Part shown: positions 7,609-16,136 of the stretch, one piece after another
Layout: the number at the start of each line of letters is the position of its first letter
Position numbering within the stretch: the stretch's first letter is position 1
Notes under the pieces: generated by a model
What the model saw: the letters and a program-made list of their open reading frames with translations, nothing else
Told to the model about the DNA's origin: nothing
Database searches by the model: none
DNA from: Nitrososphaerales archaeon
GTDB lineage: Archaea; Thermoproteota; Nitrososphaeria; Nitrososphaerales; Nitrososphaeraceae
Assembly: GCA_029237505.1 (NCBI GenBank)
Contig: JARBAW010000132.1
Location: forward strand, 1 to 45,780
Reading direction: 5' to 3'
Length of the DNA: 45,780 nt
Program-made: the position numbers and the translations under genes

Positions 7609-8394
7609 ATGAAAATATCTGAAGGCGCATATGTCCTATTTTTTTATCAAGCAACTAAGAATTGGTTAACAAAGGTGGAAAAGAGCAAGAAACTACACAC
7701 ACATATTGGAATAATAGATTTTGATCAGGTAATAGGACTTGAGTATGGCTCTTCTATCGTTACACCCAAGCAGAAAATGGTTTACCTCTTAGAACCATCA
7801 GTCTATGACTTTGTCATGAAGTCCGACAGAAAAACTCAGATTGTATATCCAAAGGATTTAGGATACATAGCAATTAGAACTGGACTAAAGAGCGGGTCTA
7901 ATGTTCTTGAAATAGGGACAGGAAGTGCTTCACTAACGACATTCTTTGCCAGTCTCGTAGAACCTGGAGGACATGTCTTTACTTACGACGTTAATGAAGA
8001 ATTTATGGAAATCGCCAGTAGGAATCTCAAGAAATCAGGAATGGAAAAAAATGTTACAATGTTCAAACATGATATAATGAAGCAAGGATTGGAACAATCC
8101 AACATTGATGTTGCAATTATTGATTTAGGAGATCCCTGGAATGTATTGCATGTTGTTCACCAATCTCTAAAAAACAGCGGATCTGTTGCAATAATATGTC
8201 CAACCATGAATCAATTGGAAAAGACTGCCAAACGATTGTACGAAGTAGGTTTTACAGATATAGAAAGTTCTGAAATAATGATCCGCAACATAGAGGCAAG
8301 GGAAGGAAAAACAAGACCGTCAACGCGTATGATTGGCCATACAACATACCTCATATTCGCCAGAAAAATTATTCAAGACATGATACAAAAGTAG
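7609..8394 (+). CDS. trmI: tRNA (adenine-N1)-methyltransferase TrmI
   Basis: TrmI methylates adenine 57/58 in the tRNA T-loop with S-adenosylmethionine. The 261-residue protein has the family's N-terminal beta domain, the insertion-rich region ending KQKMVYLLEPS, the SAM-binding VLEIGTGSASLT, an acidic loop (YDVNEEF) and the catalytic-core DLGDPW segment. The C-terminus has the RPSTRMIGHTTYL element of the family. It is divergent from dph6, and the 109-bp gap holds promoters for both. Another T-loop modification gene, the Pus10 homologue, is nearby. Confidence 0.92.
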   Translation: MKISEGAYVLFFYQATKNWLTKVEKSKKLHTHIGIIDFDQVIGLEYGSSIVTPKQKMVYLLEPSVYDFVMKSDRKTQIVYPKDLGYIAIRTGLKSGSNVLEIGTGSASLTTFFASLVEPGGHVFTYDVNEEFMEIASRNLKKSGMEKNVTMFKHDIMKQGLEQSNIDVAIIDLGDPWNVLHVVHQSLKNSGSVAIICPTMNQLEKTAKRLYEVGFTDIESSEIMIRNIEAREGKTRPSTRMIGHTTYLIFARKIIQDMIQK

Positions 8395-8621
8395 GAATCA
8401 ATGTAGAGAATCTGAAATTGTAAACCGCAAATTATTATTAATAGATTTCCAGTTTAATGCATTGGAGCAACATCAATCTTGAACATTTTATCAAGTCGAC
8501 TCTAATGATTTTCCATAATCATAACCGACCAAGAGAACAAAAGCTCATTGTTTGAGATTAATAACGCAATTCAAATTGAAGTAAGAGAGCTATTCTTATA
8601 AGGAACCACCATAACTTGAAT

Positions 8622-8894
8622 ATGTTGGCAACTGAAGGTTATTGTGTAAAATGTAAAGCAAAGAGGCAAATGAAAGATGAATCACAGGTCGTCATGAAAA
8701 ATGGAAGACCTGCAACAAAGGGAACATGTTCGGTTTGTGGAACCAAAATGTTCAAGATTGGCGGTGGTCCTAGCAAAGCGGTCAAGAAAGGCAAGACGAA
8801 ACCAAAAGCAAAATCAAAGGCAAAATCAAAAGCAAAATCAAAGGCAAAATCAAAAGCAAAATCAAAGGCAAAATCAAAAGCAAGAAGACGATAA
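8622..8894 (+). CDS. Zinc-ribbon protein (DUF5679-like) with KAKS-repeat tail
   Basis: This small protein of about 90 residues starts at the ATG at 8622; the track uses an in-frame TTG six bases earlier. The N-terminal domain resembles DUF5679: YCVKCKAKRQM, then KNGRPATKGTCSVCGTKMFKIGG, giving two CxxC pairs for one zinc. After residue 50 the protein becomes a basic tail built of KAKS tetrapeptides ending KARRR, like the Lys/Ala tails of DNA- or RNA-binding proteins. Nucleic-acid binding is inferred. The gene stands alone, with T-rich sequence after the stop. Confidence 0.75.
   Translation: MLATEGYCVKCKAKRQMKDESQVVMKNGRPATKGTCSVCGTKMFKIGGGPSKAVKKGKTKPKAKSKAKSKAKSKAKSKAKSKAKSKARRR
8805..8882 (+). 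repeat. 12-bp in-frame tandem repeat encoding KAKS
   Basis: Six and a half copies of AA[A/G]GCAAAATCA lie in the 3' end of the zinc-ribbon gene. The first Lys codon alternates strictly AAA/AAG, giving a 24-bp higher-order unit repeated three times. This suggests expansion by unequal exchange or slippage of the 24-mer. The copy number is likely to vary between strains. Confidence 0.9.
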
Positions 8895-8899
8895 AATCC

Positions 8900-8928
8900 T
8901 AAATTTCTCTTTTATCTTTTTATTTTAA
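8900..8928 (+). terminator. T-rich region after the zinc-ribbon gene
   Basis: Several T clusters (tttctcttttatctttttatttt) follow the stop within about 10-30 bases, as is typical of archaeal transcription ends. It also lies at the 3' end of the converging trpD gene. Confidence 0.35.
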
Positions 8929-8954
8929 GAGTTAGAAATTAATTTGATCTAGTA

Positions 8955-10034
8955 CTACCTAGTTAATAGCGAAAATTCCTTTTCGATGTCATCCAATTTT
9001 TGAATGTTCCCACATGAAGATATCAATTCTCGCAGTTTAGTTCTTGGAGTTTCAGATTTCACTAGTTCCCTTGCAATTTTTATTCCTTCGTTCAGATCAC
9101 TAGCCTTTTCTCCCGCCATTAATGCAACAGCAGTGTTGAGAATTACTATGTCTTGTTTTGCGCTAGCAGATTTCCCGTAAATTGTTTCTAAAGTTGTCTT
9201 TATTGAATCTCGCACAGATTTGATTTGAATTTGTTCTTTTTTAGCGACTTTGACATCCAATAATTTTGGATCTACTTCTTGTCTTTCAACTTTGCCTGAT
9301 TGAAGGACGACCATAATATTACTTGAAGTGTTTGATAACTCGTCCATACCATCTAATGAATGAACCAGGAAAACTTTCCTTAGATTTGAGTGAATCATCG
9401 CACTGGAGACAAGATCCATAAATTTAGAATCAGAAATTCCAATTACCTGAGATGTAATATTTGTACACGGATTACATAACGGCCCAATTAGATTGAAAAT
9501 TGTTTTAAAGCCAAGTCGTTTTCGTATGCCCGAAAGCCTTTTCAATTTAGGATGAAATTTAGGCGCAAATAAGAAGGCATAACCAAGTGTTTCAAGTGAT
9601 TCAATAGCTGTGCTTTCTGGCATGGTCAAATCAAGTCCTATAAATTCAAAGAAATCTGCACTTCCTAATATTCCACTGGCAGATCTGTTCCCATGTTTTG
9701 CGACATTTATTCCAGAAGCAGATGCAACAATTGATGCAGCGGTGCTGATACTAAATGAATTTGACATATCACCACCAGTACCGCAATTATCAATTAGCGC
9801 GCCACTAATTTTTGGAGATATTTTATGAGAATTTTGAATCATAATATCTCTTACTATCTTTAGTTGATTGGCATCAATACCTCTAAATGTTAGCGCGGCA
9901 AGGAACGAAGCAATAGTAGAATCTGGAATTTCATCCATGAAAATAATATTTACTGCATTAGTAAATTCATCTACATCAATATCTTTCTTTGATATTATTT
10001 TTCTCGTTTGCTTTTGAAGATATTCTGTGGACAT
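8955..10034 (-). CDS. trpD: Anthranilate phosphoribosyltransferase
   Basis: TrpD joins anthranilate and PRPP in tryptophan synthesis. The 359-residue protein has the PRPP-binding GTGGD (85-89), the NSFSISTAA segment, KHGNRSASG (113-121, anthranilate contact) and the helical N-terminal domain expected of the family. The length is normal. The start ATG overlaps the trpG stop by one base, so the two are translationally coupled. No other trp gene is in the window. Confidence 0.94.
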   Translation of the reverse strand: MSTEYLQKQTRKIISKKDIDVDEFTNAVNIIFMDEIPDSTIASFLAALTFRGIDANQLKIVRDIMIQNSHKISPKISGALIDNCGTGGDMSNSFSISTAASIVASASGINVAKHGNRSASGILGSADFFEFIGLDLTMPESTAIESLETLGYAFLFAPKFHPKLKRLSGIRKRLGFKTIFNLIGPLCNPCTNITSQVIGISDSKFMDLVSSAMIHSNLRKVFLVHSLDGMDELSNTSSNIMVVLQSGKVERQEVDPKLLDVKVAKKEQIQIKSVRDSIKTTLETIYGKSASAKQDIVILNTAVALMAGEKASDLNEGIKIARELVKSETPRTKLRELISSCGNIQKLDDIEKEFSLLTR

Positions 10035-10624
10035 TATTTTTTCAGAACATTTATGAAATTTTCTAGAATATGATAACCATTTTTCGTTAGTACGGATTCT
10101 GGGTGAAATTGAACACCGTAAATGGGGTATTTCTTGTGTTTTAACCCCATAATTTCTGAGTCGTCAAGTGAAAATGCCGTTACTTCCAAGCAATCTGGAA
10201 AGTTTTCTCTAGCTGCAACCAATGAATGATATCTAGTTGCGACAAATGGATTTGCCAGTTTTTCAAATAACTCATTATCCAGGTATTTTATTTTACTAGT
10301 CTTTCCATGCCGTACAACGTGTGCATTAATTACTTTACCACCATAGACATGAACTATACCTTGATGACCCAGACATACACCCAAAACTGGAATATTAGGT
10401 CCAATGGTTTCAATAATATCACCACAAATTCCAAATGATTTTTTATCTGCAGGATGTCCGGGACCAGGTGAGAGGACTATTCCATCAGGTTGCATTTTGT
10501 CTATATCATTTATTGTTATTTTGTTATTACGAAAAACAATCGGCGCTGTGGAGAGTTTTCCAAATAATTGCGCAATGTTGTAAACGAATGAGTCATAATT
10601 ATCAATTATCAAAATTTTTTTCAT
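10034..10624 (-). CDS. trpG: Anthranilate synthase glutamine amidotransferase subunit
   Basis: This class I glutamine amidotransferase supplies ammonia to the TrpE subunit. The 196-residue protein carries LSPGPGHP (51-58), the nucleophile motif GVCLGHQ with Cys84, and the VQFHPES triad with His174 and Glu176. It precedes trpD with a one-base overlap, favouring TrpG over the closely related PabA, although such subunits can serve both pathways. trpE is not adjacent here. Confidence 0.88.
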   Translation of the reverse strand: MKKILIIDNYDSFVYNIAQLFGKLSTAPIVFRNNKITINDIDKMQPDGIVLSPGPGHPADKKSFGICGDIIETIGPNIPVLGVCLGHQGIVHVYGGKVINAHVVRHGKTSKIKYLDNELFEKLANPFVATRYHSLVAARENFPDCLEVTAFSLDDSEIMGLKHKKYPIYGVQFHPESVLTKNGYHILENFINVLKK

Positions 10625-10775
10625 TTCAAGGCACCATAATTTGTTGTTCTTTTCTTAATGTTTATTTTTACATCCATAGATATTTAATGTTTGTAAATTG
10701 ATCTCAATCCAGTAGTCCTTTTGAATTTTGAAACCATACATACTCGCTCTAGAAAAACAAGACTTGACTTATGAT

Positions 10776-10785
10776 AAATTAAATA
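10776..10785 (+). promoter_or_regulatory. TATA box of gap
   Basis: The motif aaattaaata lies about 31-40 nt before the gap ATG at 10816, the usual distance in this window for short-leader transcripts. Confidence 0.45.
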
Positions 10786-10815
10786 ATCCTTCAGTTTCTC
10801 TAAAAACATCAGGAA

Positions 10816-11862
10816 ATGGTTCGAGTATTCATTAATGGATATGGAAATATTGGAAGGAGACTGGCATCTGCATTATCTCGTGACAAGGAAATTCAGTTCG
10901 TTGGAATTGGAAAATATTCAATTGATGAAAAGTTAGATGAAGCGTTTGCAAAGAAATTTCCTGTCTATGTTCCCGAAGAAAAACTGCCTGAGTTTAGACA
11001 AAAAGGCTATGATATTTCGGGTACAATCACCGATGCAATCAAATCAGCTGATCTTGTTATCGATGCCGCCAAGGACGGGCTGGGATACAGCAATAAAGTA
11101 AATTACTACATTCCCATGAATAAACCTGCAATCTTCCAAGGAGGCGAGGATAGAGCAGGCGAAAAGAAGGTTGCCGATATCATACACAATTCCAGGGTAA
11201 ACTACGATAAGGTTGCAAACCAAAAATATGTCATACAGGGCAGCTGTAATGTTTCTGGAATGGGGCGAATTATGCAACCAATGATCGAAAAATTCGGAGA
11301 CAAAATACAGCGGTATGATGTTACTTTGATTAGAAGATGGGCGGACCTTGAGGACACAAAAGAAGTTAAGGATTCGATAGAGTGGGATAAAAATCCGCAT
11401 CATCAAGATGACGTTAAATCGTTCCTACCTTCAGTAAAACTATTTGTTGAGGCATATAAGGTGCCATCAAGGATGATGCATCTTCATCAAATGACAATTA
11501 GATTCAGTGATAAGATACCCTACTTTGATTCACTTGCAGATATCTATGATGACGAATTTGGTGTAGCTGTTCTTGGTAAAGCAAAAGGTACAGCCGACAT
11601 CCGTCTTAAGGCACGTGAATTTGGATTTGAACATGATGATACTAACATGGTACACCTTCATGAGGAGACAATGAGGAAAACTGATGATACTCTGAAGATA
11701 CTTTATTCGGATGATCAGACAGGTATTGTAATCCCTGAAAATCACCTCCTATTCCAATCTATGATGTTTGGTAGACCCAAAAAAGAGGCATATGAAAGAA
11801 CAGACTCACTCTTCCAAATTAGCAAGAAGAGAGACATGCTAGTAAAGCAATTTGGTTTATGA
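10816..11862 (+). CDS. gap: Archaeal (type II) glyceraldehyde-3-phosphate dehydrogenase
   Basis: This NAD(P)-dependent phosphorylating dehydrogenase interconverts glyceraldehyde-3-phosphate and 1,3-bisphosphoglycerate, mostly in the gluconeogenic direction in autotrophic archaea. The 348-residue protein has the archaeal Rossmann start INGYGNIGRR (7-16), FQGGED (107-112) and the active-site Cys144 in GSCNVSGMGR, where many archaeal relatives have SCNTTGLCR. The length is about that of the archaeal family. It is a single gene followed by the RNase P RNA. Confidence 0.93.
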   Translation: MVRVFINGYGNIGRRLASALSRDKEIQFVGIGKYSIDEKLDEAFAKKFPVYVPEEKLPEFRQKGYDISGTITDAIKSADLVIDAAKDGLGYSNKVNYYIPMNKPAIFQGGEDRAGEKKVADIIHNSRVNYDKVANQKYVIQGSCNVSGMGRIMQPMIEKFGDKIQRYDVTLIRRWADLEDTKEVKDSIEWDKNPHHQDDVKSFLPSVKLFVEAYKVPSRMMHLHQMTIRFSDKIPYFDSLADIYDDEFGVAVLGKAKGTADIRLKAREFGFEHDDTNMVHLHEETMRKTDDTLKILYSDDQTGIVIPENHLLFQSMMFGRPKKEAYERTDSLFQISKKRDMLVKQFGL

Positions 11863-11984
11863 TTTAGAAAAATTCCTATTTCAATAGAAACATGCCGTAA
11901 GTAGGGTGAGCCAATGCGAATATCATATTCTCATGATTGCAAAGTAAAAAAGATTTTTGTAGTCTTGCATCTAATTCTTATCGT

Positions 11985-12266
11985 GTGAGCTAGCGTGTGG
12001 GTGACTCGAAAGAGAGGAAACTCCTCCCTCGCAACAGGCACTCAAATTAGCGATAATTAGGTGGAGACACCTGGCTACGGAACAGAAAGGAAATCCAGTT
12101 GATCAAAATGATGATGATGGCTAATAGCCTGAAGATGTCAATGCTGGAATGAAACCGCCGACCTGAGTGGAGCAAGGACAAAAAGGGGCTAACATTCCTG
12201 TATGAACCCAGGTTGACCGCTCAGTGGAATCCCACTTAAAACAAAAGGAGGGTTACGGCTAGCAAC
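11985..12266 (+). ncRNA. rnpB: RNase P RNA (archaeal type A-like)
   Basis: This is the catalytic RNA of RNase P, which matures tRNA 5' ends. The hallmarks are the CR-I-like GAGGAAACTCC near the 5' end, AACAGAAA (about 12080), GAGCAAGGACAAA (about 12172), and the 3' element GGTTACGGCTAGC. The 5' GCTAGC (11989-11994) can pair with the 3' GCTAGC (12258-12263) to form helix P1, closing a molecule of about 280 nt. That size fits archaeal RNase P RNA. The ends are estimated from P1. A T-run follows at once. No ORF covers the region. Confidence 0.87.
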
Positions 12267-12269
12267 CAC

Positions 12270-12280
12270 ATTTTTTTCTT
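12270..12280 (+). terminator. T-run terminator of rnpB
   Basis: Seven T in a row follow the P1 closing strand by a few bases. The remaining sequence to 12533 is A/T-rich, and I see no gene or clear structure in it. Confidence 0.5.
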
Positions 12281-12533
12281 TGAATCTTGCAGGGTAGTTT
12301 CCAAAAAAGTAACAATACCCTTCTTTAATTTAGATGTAAATGCTATTTTAGTTTTCCAAGTTGCCCCTTAAAAAAACTCAAGTTTTTAGATTATTTTTAA
12401 CAAGTTTCATTTTAAGAGTCGACCAAAAATTAAATCATCCCAATAGAATCTGCTTTATGCAAATTACGATTGATTGCAATATAAGAAATAAATAAAGTGG
12501 ATAAAGTGCGTAATGCGTAACTTGCTTACCCTT

Positions 12534-13583
12534 TTACTTTCTTGCTTTCCACAGGACAAATACCGATACAGCTGCCATCATGCCTGCAAGTATAAAGAGC
12601 ACCTGTAATGGAAATCCACCAGTTGCGGTTGTAGTTCCTTCGGGCGCATTTTCAGTTACAAATGCAATCTCAGAGTTTCCGCTTTTAGAGACTGTTGCGA
12701 ATCCAGCAATTTGTACTTGACCACTTGGCGGAGGAGTAGTGGAATGAACATTGATATTTGTACCGTCGGCTACTCCGGTGGCTTCAGTTTCCTCTGCTTC
12801 CATAACTCCTTCTCTAAAGCTGCTTTCACCTAGAGAGAATATGGAAACTACACGGGCCCCTCCTAATTCTTGATATCCAGAACCTGCTGTTGAAGCCTGA
12901 CTACCAGTTGGGTCAAATAAGAAGTGCCAGCGTTCCATGGGAGTAGCAATTTTCTCAAAATTAAAGAGTGGAGTATTGAATATCCGACCGGCTTCACTTG
13001 AATTCAATTGCTGTGCTAATTCGGGATACTTGATTTGAAGTAAACTTATCGGATAATTAAGACTGACATTACCAAGGCTTGGTACTTGTAATTCTAGTGG
13101 TCTATTGGTAAAAAATCCTCTCCAATCCAAATCTACTAGAGCTCCACCAGATTCTGAATTATTGCTTGGGAGTGTGAATCCACTTATGCTTGGCGTAAAG
13201 ACTACTTTGTACGAGAGGATTAATCTGTCACTGCTACCCCTTAAGGTTCCAGTGTAATCGACCGTTGCATTTTGGATGGAAATAGGGCTTTGTTTTTCTG
13301 TAAAAATATCCTGATTTATTCCGGAAATTAATTCTGCCATTCCCGGCGAAGACGCATTCGCCTTAAATCTAATATTGTCATTTACTGTGGCAAATTTCTT
13401 GGCCAGCTCGCTTGATGGATCGTATTGTAAGGTAATGAATCGATTGGCGGTAAATACTGGCTCGGCTTGATTCAAACTAGGAGACAAAACGACTGTCATT
13501 TGAGCGGCATAAGAATTAGAGATAAGTGAACTAACTGTGAATGTTATCAAAAAAACAACCATAATGAATCTGAAACTATTCAC
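12534..13583 (-). CDS. Surface protein with signal peptide and C-terminal membrane anchor
   Basis: This 349-residue protein has a cleavable-type signal peptide (residues 1 to about 26, ending SNSYAA), a beta-rich outer part with several N-x-[ST] sequons, a Thr/Pro/Gly stretch, and a C-terminal helix (about 325-345) ending WKARK. The layout resembles archaeal cell-surface proteins with a sorting or anchor tail, although I do not see a PEFG motif. It starts with GTG. No domain of known activity is recognised. It lies opposite cofD, with 169 bp between the starts. Confidence 0.65.
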   Translation of the reverse strand: MNSFRFIMVVFLITFTVSSLISNSYAAQMTVVLSPSLNQAEPVFTANRFITLQYDPSSELAKKFATVNDNIRFKANASSPGMAELISGINQDIFTEKQSPISIQNATVDYTGTLRGSSDRLILSYKVVFTPSISGFTLPSNNSESGGALVDLDWRGFFTNRPLELQVPSLGNVSLNYPISLLQIKYPELAQQLNSSEAGRIFNTPLFNFEKIATPMERWHFLFDPTGSQASTAGSGYQELGGARVVSIFSLGESSFREGVMEAEETEATGVADGTNINVHSTTPPPSGQVQIAGFATVSKSGNSEIAFVTENAPEGTTTATGGFPLQVLFILAGMMAAVSVFVLWKARK

Positions 13584-13712
13584 AGGGTAGAGACTGATTC
13601 AACCTGTTTATAATCTTTATCTAAAGTACCAATTTTCTAATCTAAATAGTTCTGATTTTATTTAGAATTTCGTGGGCCCTATTTTTTAATCATAGAATAT
13701 GTCAATTTCGGA

Positions 13713-13725
13713 AAATATAAAAAAG
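13713..13725 (+). promoter_or_regulatory. TATA box of cofD-cofC
   Basis: The motif aaatataaaaaag lies 28-40 nt before the TTG at 13753. It supports that codon as the start of a leaderless message. Confidence 0.55.
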
Positions 13726-13752
13726 TTGTATGTCAAGTAGTGGTCTTTTATT

Positions 13753-14676
13753 TTGATTACACTAATAGCGGGAGGAACGGGGTCGGTAAAACTGGCTCGA
13801 GGGCTATCTAAGGTCACTGAAGATTTGATGGTTATCTCAAATGTCGCTGATAACATTTGGTTGCATGGACTGTACATATGCCCGGACATAGATACAGTGA
13901 CCTATGGACTTTCGGGTCTTTTAGATAAAAACAGAGGCTGGGGGGTGATGAATGATTCTTTTGTGTTTATGGAACAAATGAGGAGATTTGGAAAGGATTA
14001 CTGGTTCAAACTTGGCGACAAGGATCTTGCTCTTCATATTGTAAGAACCCAATTTATCAAAGAAGGCAAGTCTCTTTCCTGGATTACAGAATGGATACGA
14101 AAAAGCCTTTCCATTTCTACAGTCATCTTACCAGCTTCAGATAAACACTTTGAAACCAGAATAGAAACTTCAATGGGTGAAATGCATATTCAAGAATATT
14201 GGGTCAAACACCATGCTGAATTGGATATTTTGAATATCAGATACGAGGGTATCGAACATGCAAATCCGAGTGCCAAAATTTTTGATGCCATCAGAAATTC
14301 GGAAATGATTATTATCGCGCCAGGTAATCCAATTTCAAGCATAGCTCCTGTAACTTCAATTCCATCAATTCGAAAGGAACTTGAATTAAGAAAAGAAAAG
14401 GTAATCGCAGTAAGTCCAATAGTTGGAAACCAAGCATTAAGTGGACCGGCTTCAAAGTACTTGAGAGCCATGAGTATTGAATCTTCTCCAGCAGGAATAG
14501 CCTCTTTCTATTCAAATATTGCAGCGAATTTGGTTATCTCTGAATCAGATAAGGAGTATGAAAATAAAATACAAAGTAGCGGGGTTCAAGTCTACAAGAC
14601 AAATATAATTATGGAAGATGATCAAGACGAAATTAGGTTGTCAAAGCATCTTCTGAAAATACTCAACAAGTGTTAA
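13753..14676 (+). CDS. cofD: 2-phospho-L-lactate transferase CofD
   Basis: CofD transfers the phospholactyl (or phosphoenolpyruvyl) group to Fo to make coenzyme F420-0. The 307-residue protein begins directly with the family's glycine-rich LIAGGTGSVKLARGL, then ISNVADN and the IDTVTYGLSG segment typical of CofD, and a late APGNPISSI. The TTG start is forced because this motif is at the very N-terminus, and it fits the TATA box. cofC follows after 3 bp, making an F420 operon. The length is normal. Confidence 0.93.
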   Translation: MITLIAGGTGSVKLARGLSKVTEDLMVISNVADNIWLHGLYICPDIDTVTYGLSGLLDKNRGWGVMNDSFVFMEQMRRFGKDYWFKLGDKDLALHIVRTQFIKEGKSLSWITEWIRKSLSISTVILPASDKHFETRIETSMGEMHIQEYWVKHHAELDILNIRYEGIEHANPSAKIFDAIRNSEMIIIAPGNPISSIAPVTSIPSIRKELELRKEKVIAVSPIVGNQALSGPASKYLRAMSIESSPAGIASFYSNIAANLVISESDKEYENKIQSSGVQVYKTNIIMEDDQDEIRLSKHLLKILNKC

Positions 14677-14679
14677 ATC

Positions 14680-15315
14680 ATGAAAACCGCAGCGTTTATC
14701 CCAGTTAAGCAATTTGAATCAAGTAAAAGCAGATTGGCACTAACCAGAAATCAAAAAATTGTATTGACAGAACTGATGCTTAAATCAACCATTCTCACGT
14801 TGAGAAAATGTAAAAATATCTCTAAAGTAGTAACTATTTCCGCTGATGAAAGAGTAGAAAAAATTTCCAGTTATTACGATGTAAAATTTATCTTCGCAGA
14901 AGAAAAGGGAGTTAATTATGCAATTAAGGTTGGAGATAGCATTTGCAAAGAAAATCATGTGAATACAAATATTGTAGTGCCCATAGATCTGATCTTTCTG
15001 GATCCGAATGAGATTGAGTTATTGTTATCAATAGCCAGTAAACTAAATAAATGCTCAATAATTGTGCCTTCCGTAAGAATGGATGGGACTAATCTGCTAA
15101 TAAGAAAACCGTTTAACTTGTATGATACCTCATATGATAATAATAGTTATTACAATCATGTTCTATCCTCTCGAAATACAGCTTCACAGACGATAGTTGT
15201 CAAATCTGAAAACCTGTCTAAAGATCTAGATACAATGGAAGATTATGAGAATATTGTGGATCGACCCACAAACAAACTATCTTATTTGATATCAAGAATA
15301 CTAAAGATTAGTTGA
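14680..15315 (+). CDS. cofC: 2-phospho-L-lactate guanylyltransferase CofC
   Basis: CofC activates 2-phospholactate (or PEP) with GTP, giving the substrate for CofD. The 211-residue protein starts AAFIPVKQFESSKSRLA, the nucleotidyltransferase start with the conserved K..E.SK.RL pattern, and has the VVPIDLIFLDP metal-site region and a later VPSVRMDGTNLL segment as in CofC. It lies 3 bp after cofD and is almost certainly co-transcribed. The C-terminus is a little divergent, but the pairing makes the call secure. Confidence 0.9.
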   Translation: MKTAAFIPVKQFESSKSRLALTRNQKIVLTELMLKSTILTLRKCKNISKVVTISADERVEKISSYYDVKFIFAEEKGVNYAIKVGDSICKENHVNTNIVVPIDLIFLDPNEIELLLSIASKLNKCSIIVPSVRMDGTNLLIRKPFNLYDTSYDNNSYYNHVLSSRNTASQTIVVKSENLSKDLDTMEDYENIVDRPTNKLSYLISRILKIS

Positions 15316-15372
15316 TTGGAGTTTAGCGTGGAAATAGATTGGATATTTGAAGATTGAATTTAGGAAATACGA

Positions 15373-15978
15373 TTAACCTGTTACACTTGGCAAGTTGGTC
15401 TTAGTAAGCTTTGAAATTATTCCATTAAATGCAAAATTAACAATTAGAAACCATCCCCAAAGGTATACCTGGCCTTCTATTTTGCAAGGTCCTTGTGGCT
15501 TTCCATCGTCTTTGAGGGTTGTGTCATTTTTCACATTATCTGCGTTACATGTTATCCATGGAATGTCAGGATGAATTGGCGAAAGTGCCACCACTTGCCC
15601 AAAAATGGTTGGAAATACTAGAATCCATAATAGAAATGACGGTATCATATAGATGAACATTGGCTTCATTTGCTGCTGCTGGACTTCCATATTCATCTTA
15701 TTTACATAAGCCTGCTTCTTCTTTAGTTCGGCAATCAACTCTTTATCTTGCTTTTTGACAGCAGCCATCATCTGTTTTCTAAATTCAACAGATTCTTTCA
15801 TAATCTTACTCATTTTTTCTATATCCGTTGTTTTCTTTCTGAGCAGTGCGAATAAGATATTCATGGAAATAGCAACAAGAGCTGCGATAATCATTGAGCT
15901 GAACGAGAATGGTAATGGAGGATGTTCAACGTAGTGTGGTGTAAACAGAAATTGCATGATTAAATATGTGAAATCCAT
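15373..15978 (-). CDS. DUF106 / YidC-Oxa1-like membrane insertase homologue
   Basis: DUF106 proteins are archaeal relatives of YidC/Oxa1 and of eukaryotic EMC3/TMCO1, and are thought to help insert membrane proteins. This 201-residue member has an N-terminal helix (about 26-46), a long charged coiled-coil (about 50-105, KQDKELIAELKKKQAYVNKMN) and two further helices (about 108-130 and 172-190). That is the three-helix plus coiled-coil plan of the family. It is on the same strand as sufB but separated by 158 bp. Confidence 0.85.
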   Translation of the reverse strand: MDFTYLIMQFLFTPHYVEHPPLPFSFSSMIIAALVAISMNILFALLRKKTTDIEKMSKIMKESVEFRKQMMAAVKKQDKELIAELKKKQAYVNKMNMEVQQQQMKPMFIYMIPSFLLWILVFPTIFGQVVALSPIHPDIPWITCNADNVKNDTTLKDDGKPQGPCKIEGQVYLWGWFLIVNFAFNGIISKLTKTNLPSVTG

Positions 15979-16056
15979 TTAGAGTTCTCCATAAACCTTC
16001 TATAATTCAAAAAGAAATCACTTTAAGGCGGCTTATAAGGATTTCAATTTTATAAA

Positions 16057-16122
16057 ATGAAAAAAATTACTAAGGCAAATACTCCAAACGTAATCAAGTT
16101 CGCAAAAATAATTGAGAGTTAG
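16057..16122 (+). CDS. Possible 21-residue microprotein
   Basis: This very short ORF (MKKITKANTPNV...) starts with ATG and has a TATA-like gcttataagg about 19-28 nt upstream, on the strand opposite its neighbours DUF106 and sufB. The C-terminal half could form a short amphipathic helix (IKFAKIIES). There is no family evidence, and chance cannot be excluded at this length. Confidence 0.15.
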   Translation: MKKITKANTPNVIKFAKIIES

Positions 16123-16136
16123 ATCGTATCTCTTGT

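Noticed and set aside
8701-8928. 75-residue ORF in another frame of the zinc-ribbon gene (RQNQKQNQ repeats)
   Set aside because: It is the frame-shifted reading of the KAKS repeat and has no start context of its own.
11044-11406. 120-residue minus-strand ORF opposite gap
   Set aside because: It is fully antisense to a conserved enzyme gene and has no motif.
12105-12175. C/D-box-like motifs (gatgatgatgg, cctga, cctgag) inside rnpB
   Set aside because: They lie within the RNase P RNA and are explained by its own helices.
14578-14600. tRNA-like T-loop match GGGGTTCAAGTCTAC within cofD
   Set aside because: There is no acceptor stem or anticodon arm around it, and it lies in the coding sequence of CofD.
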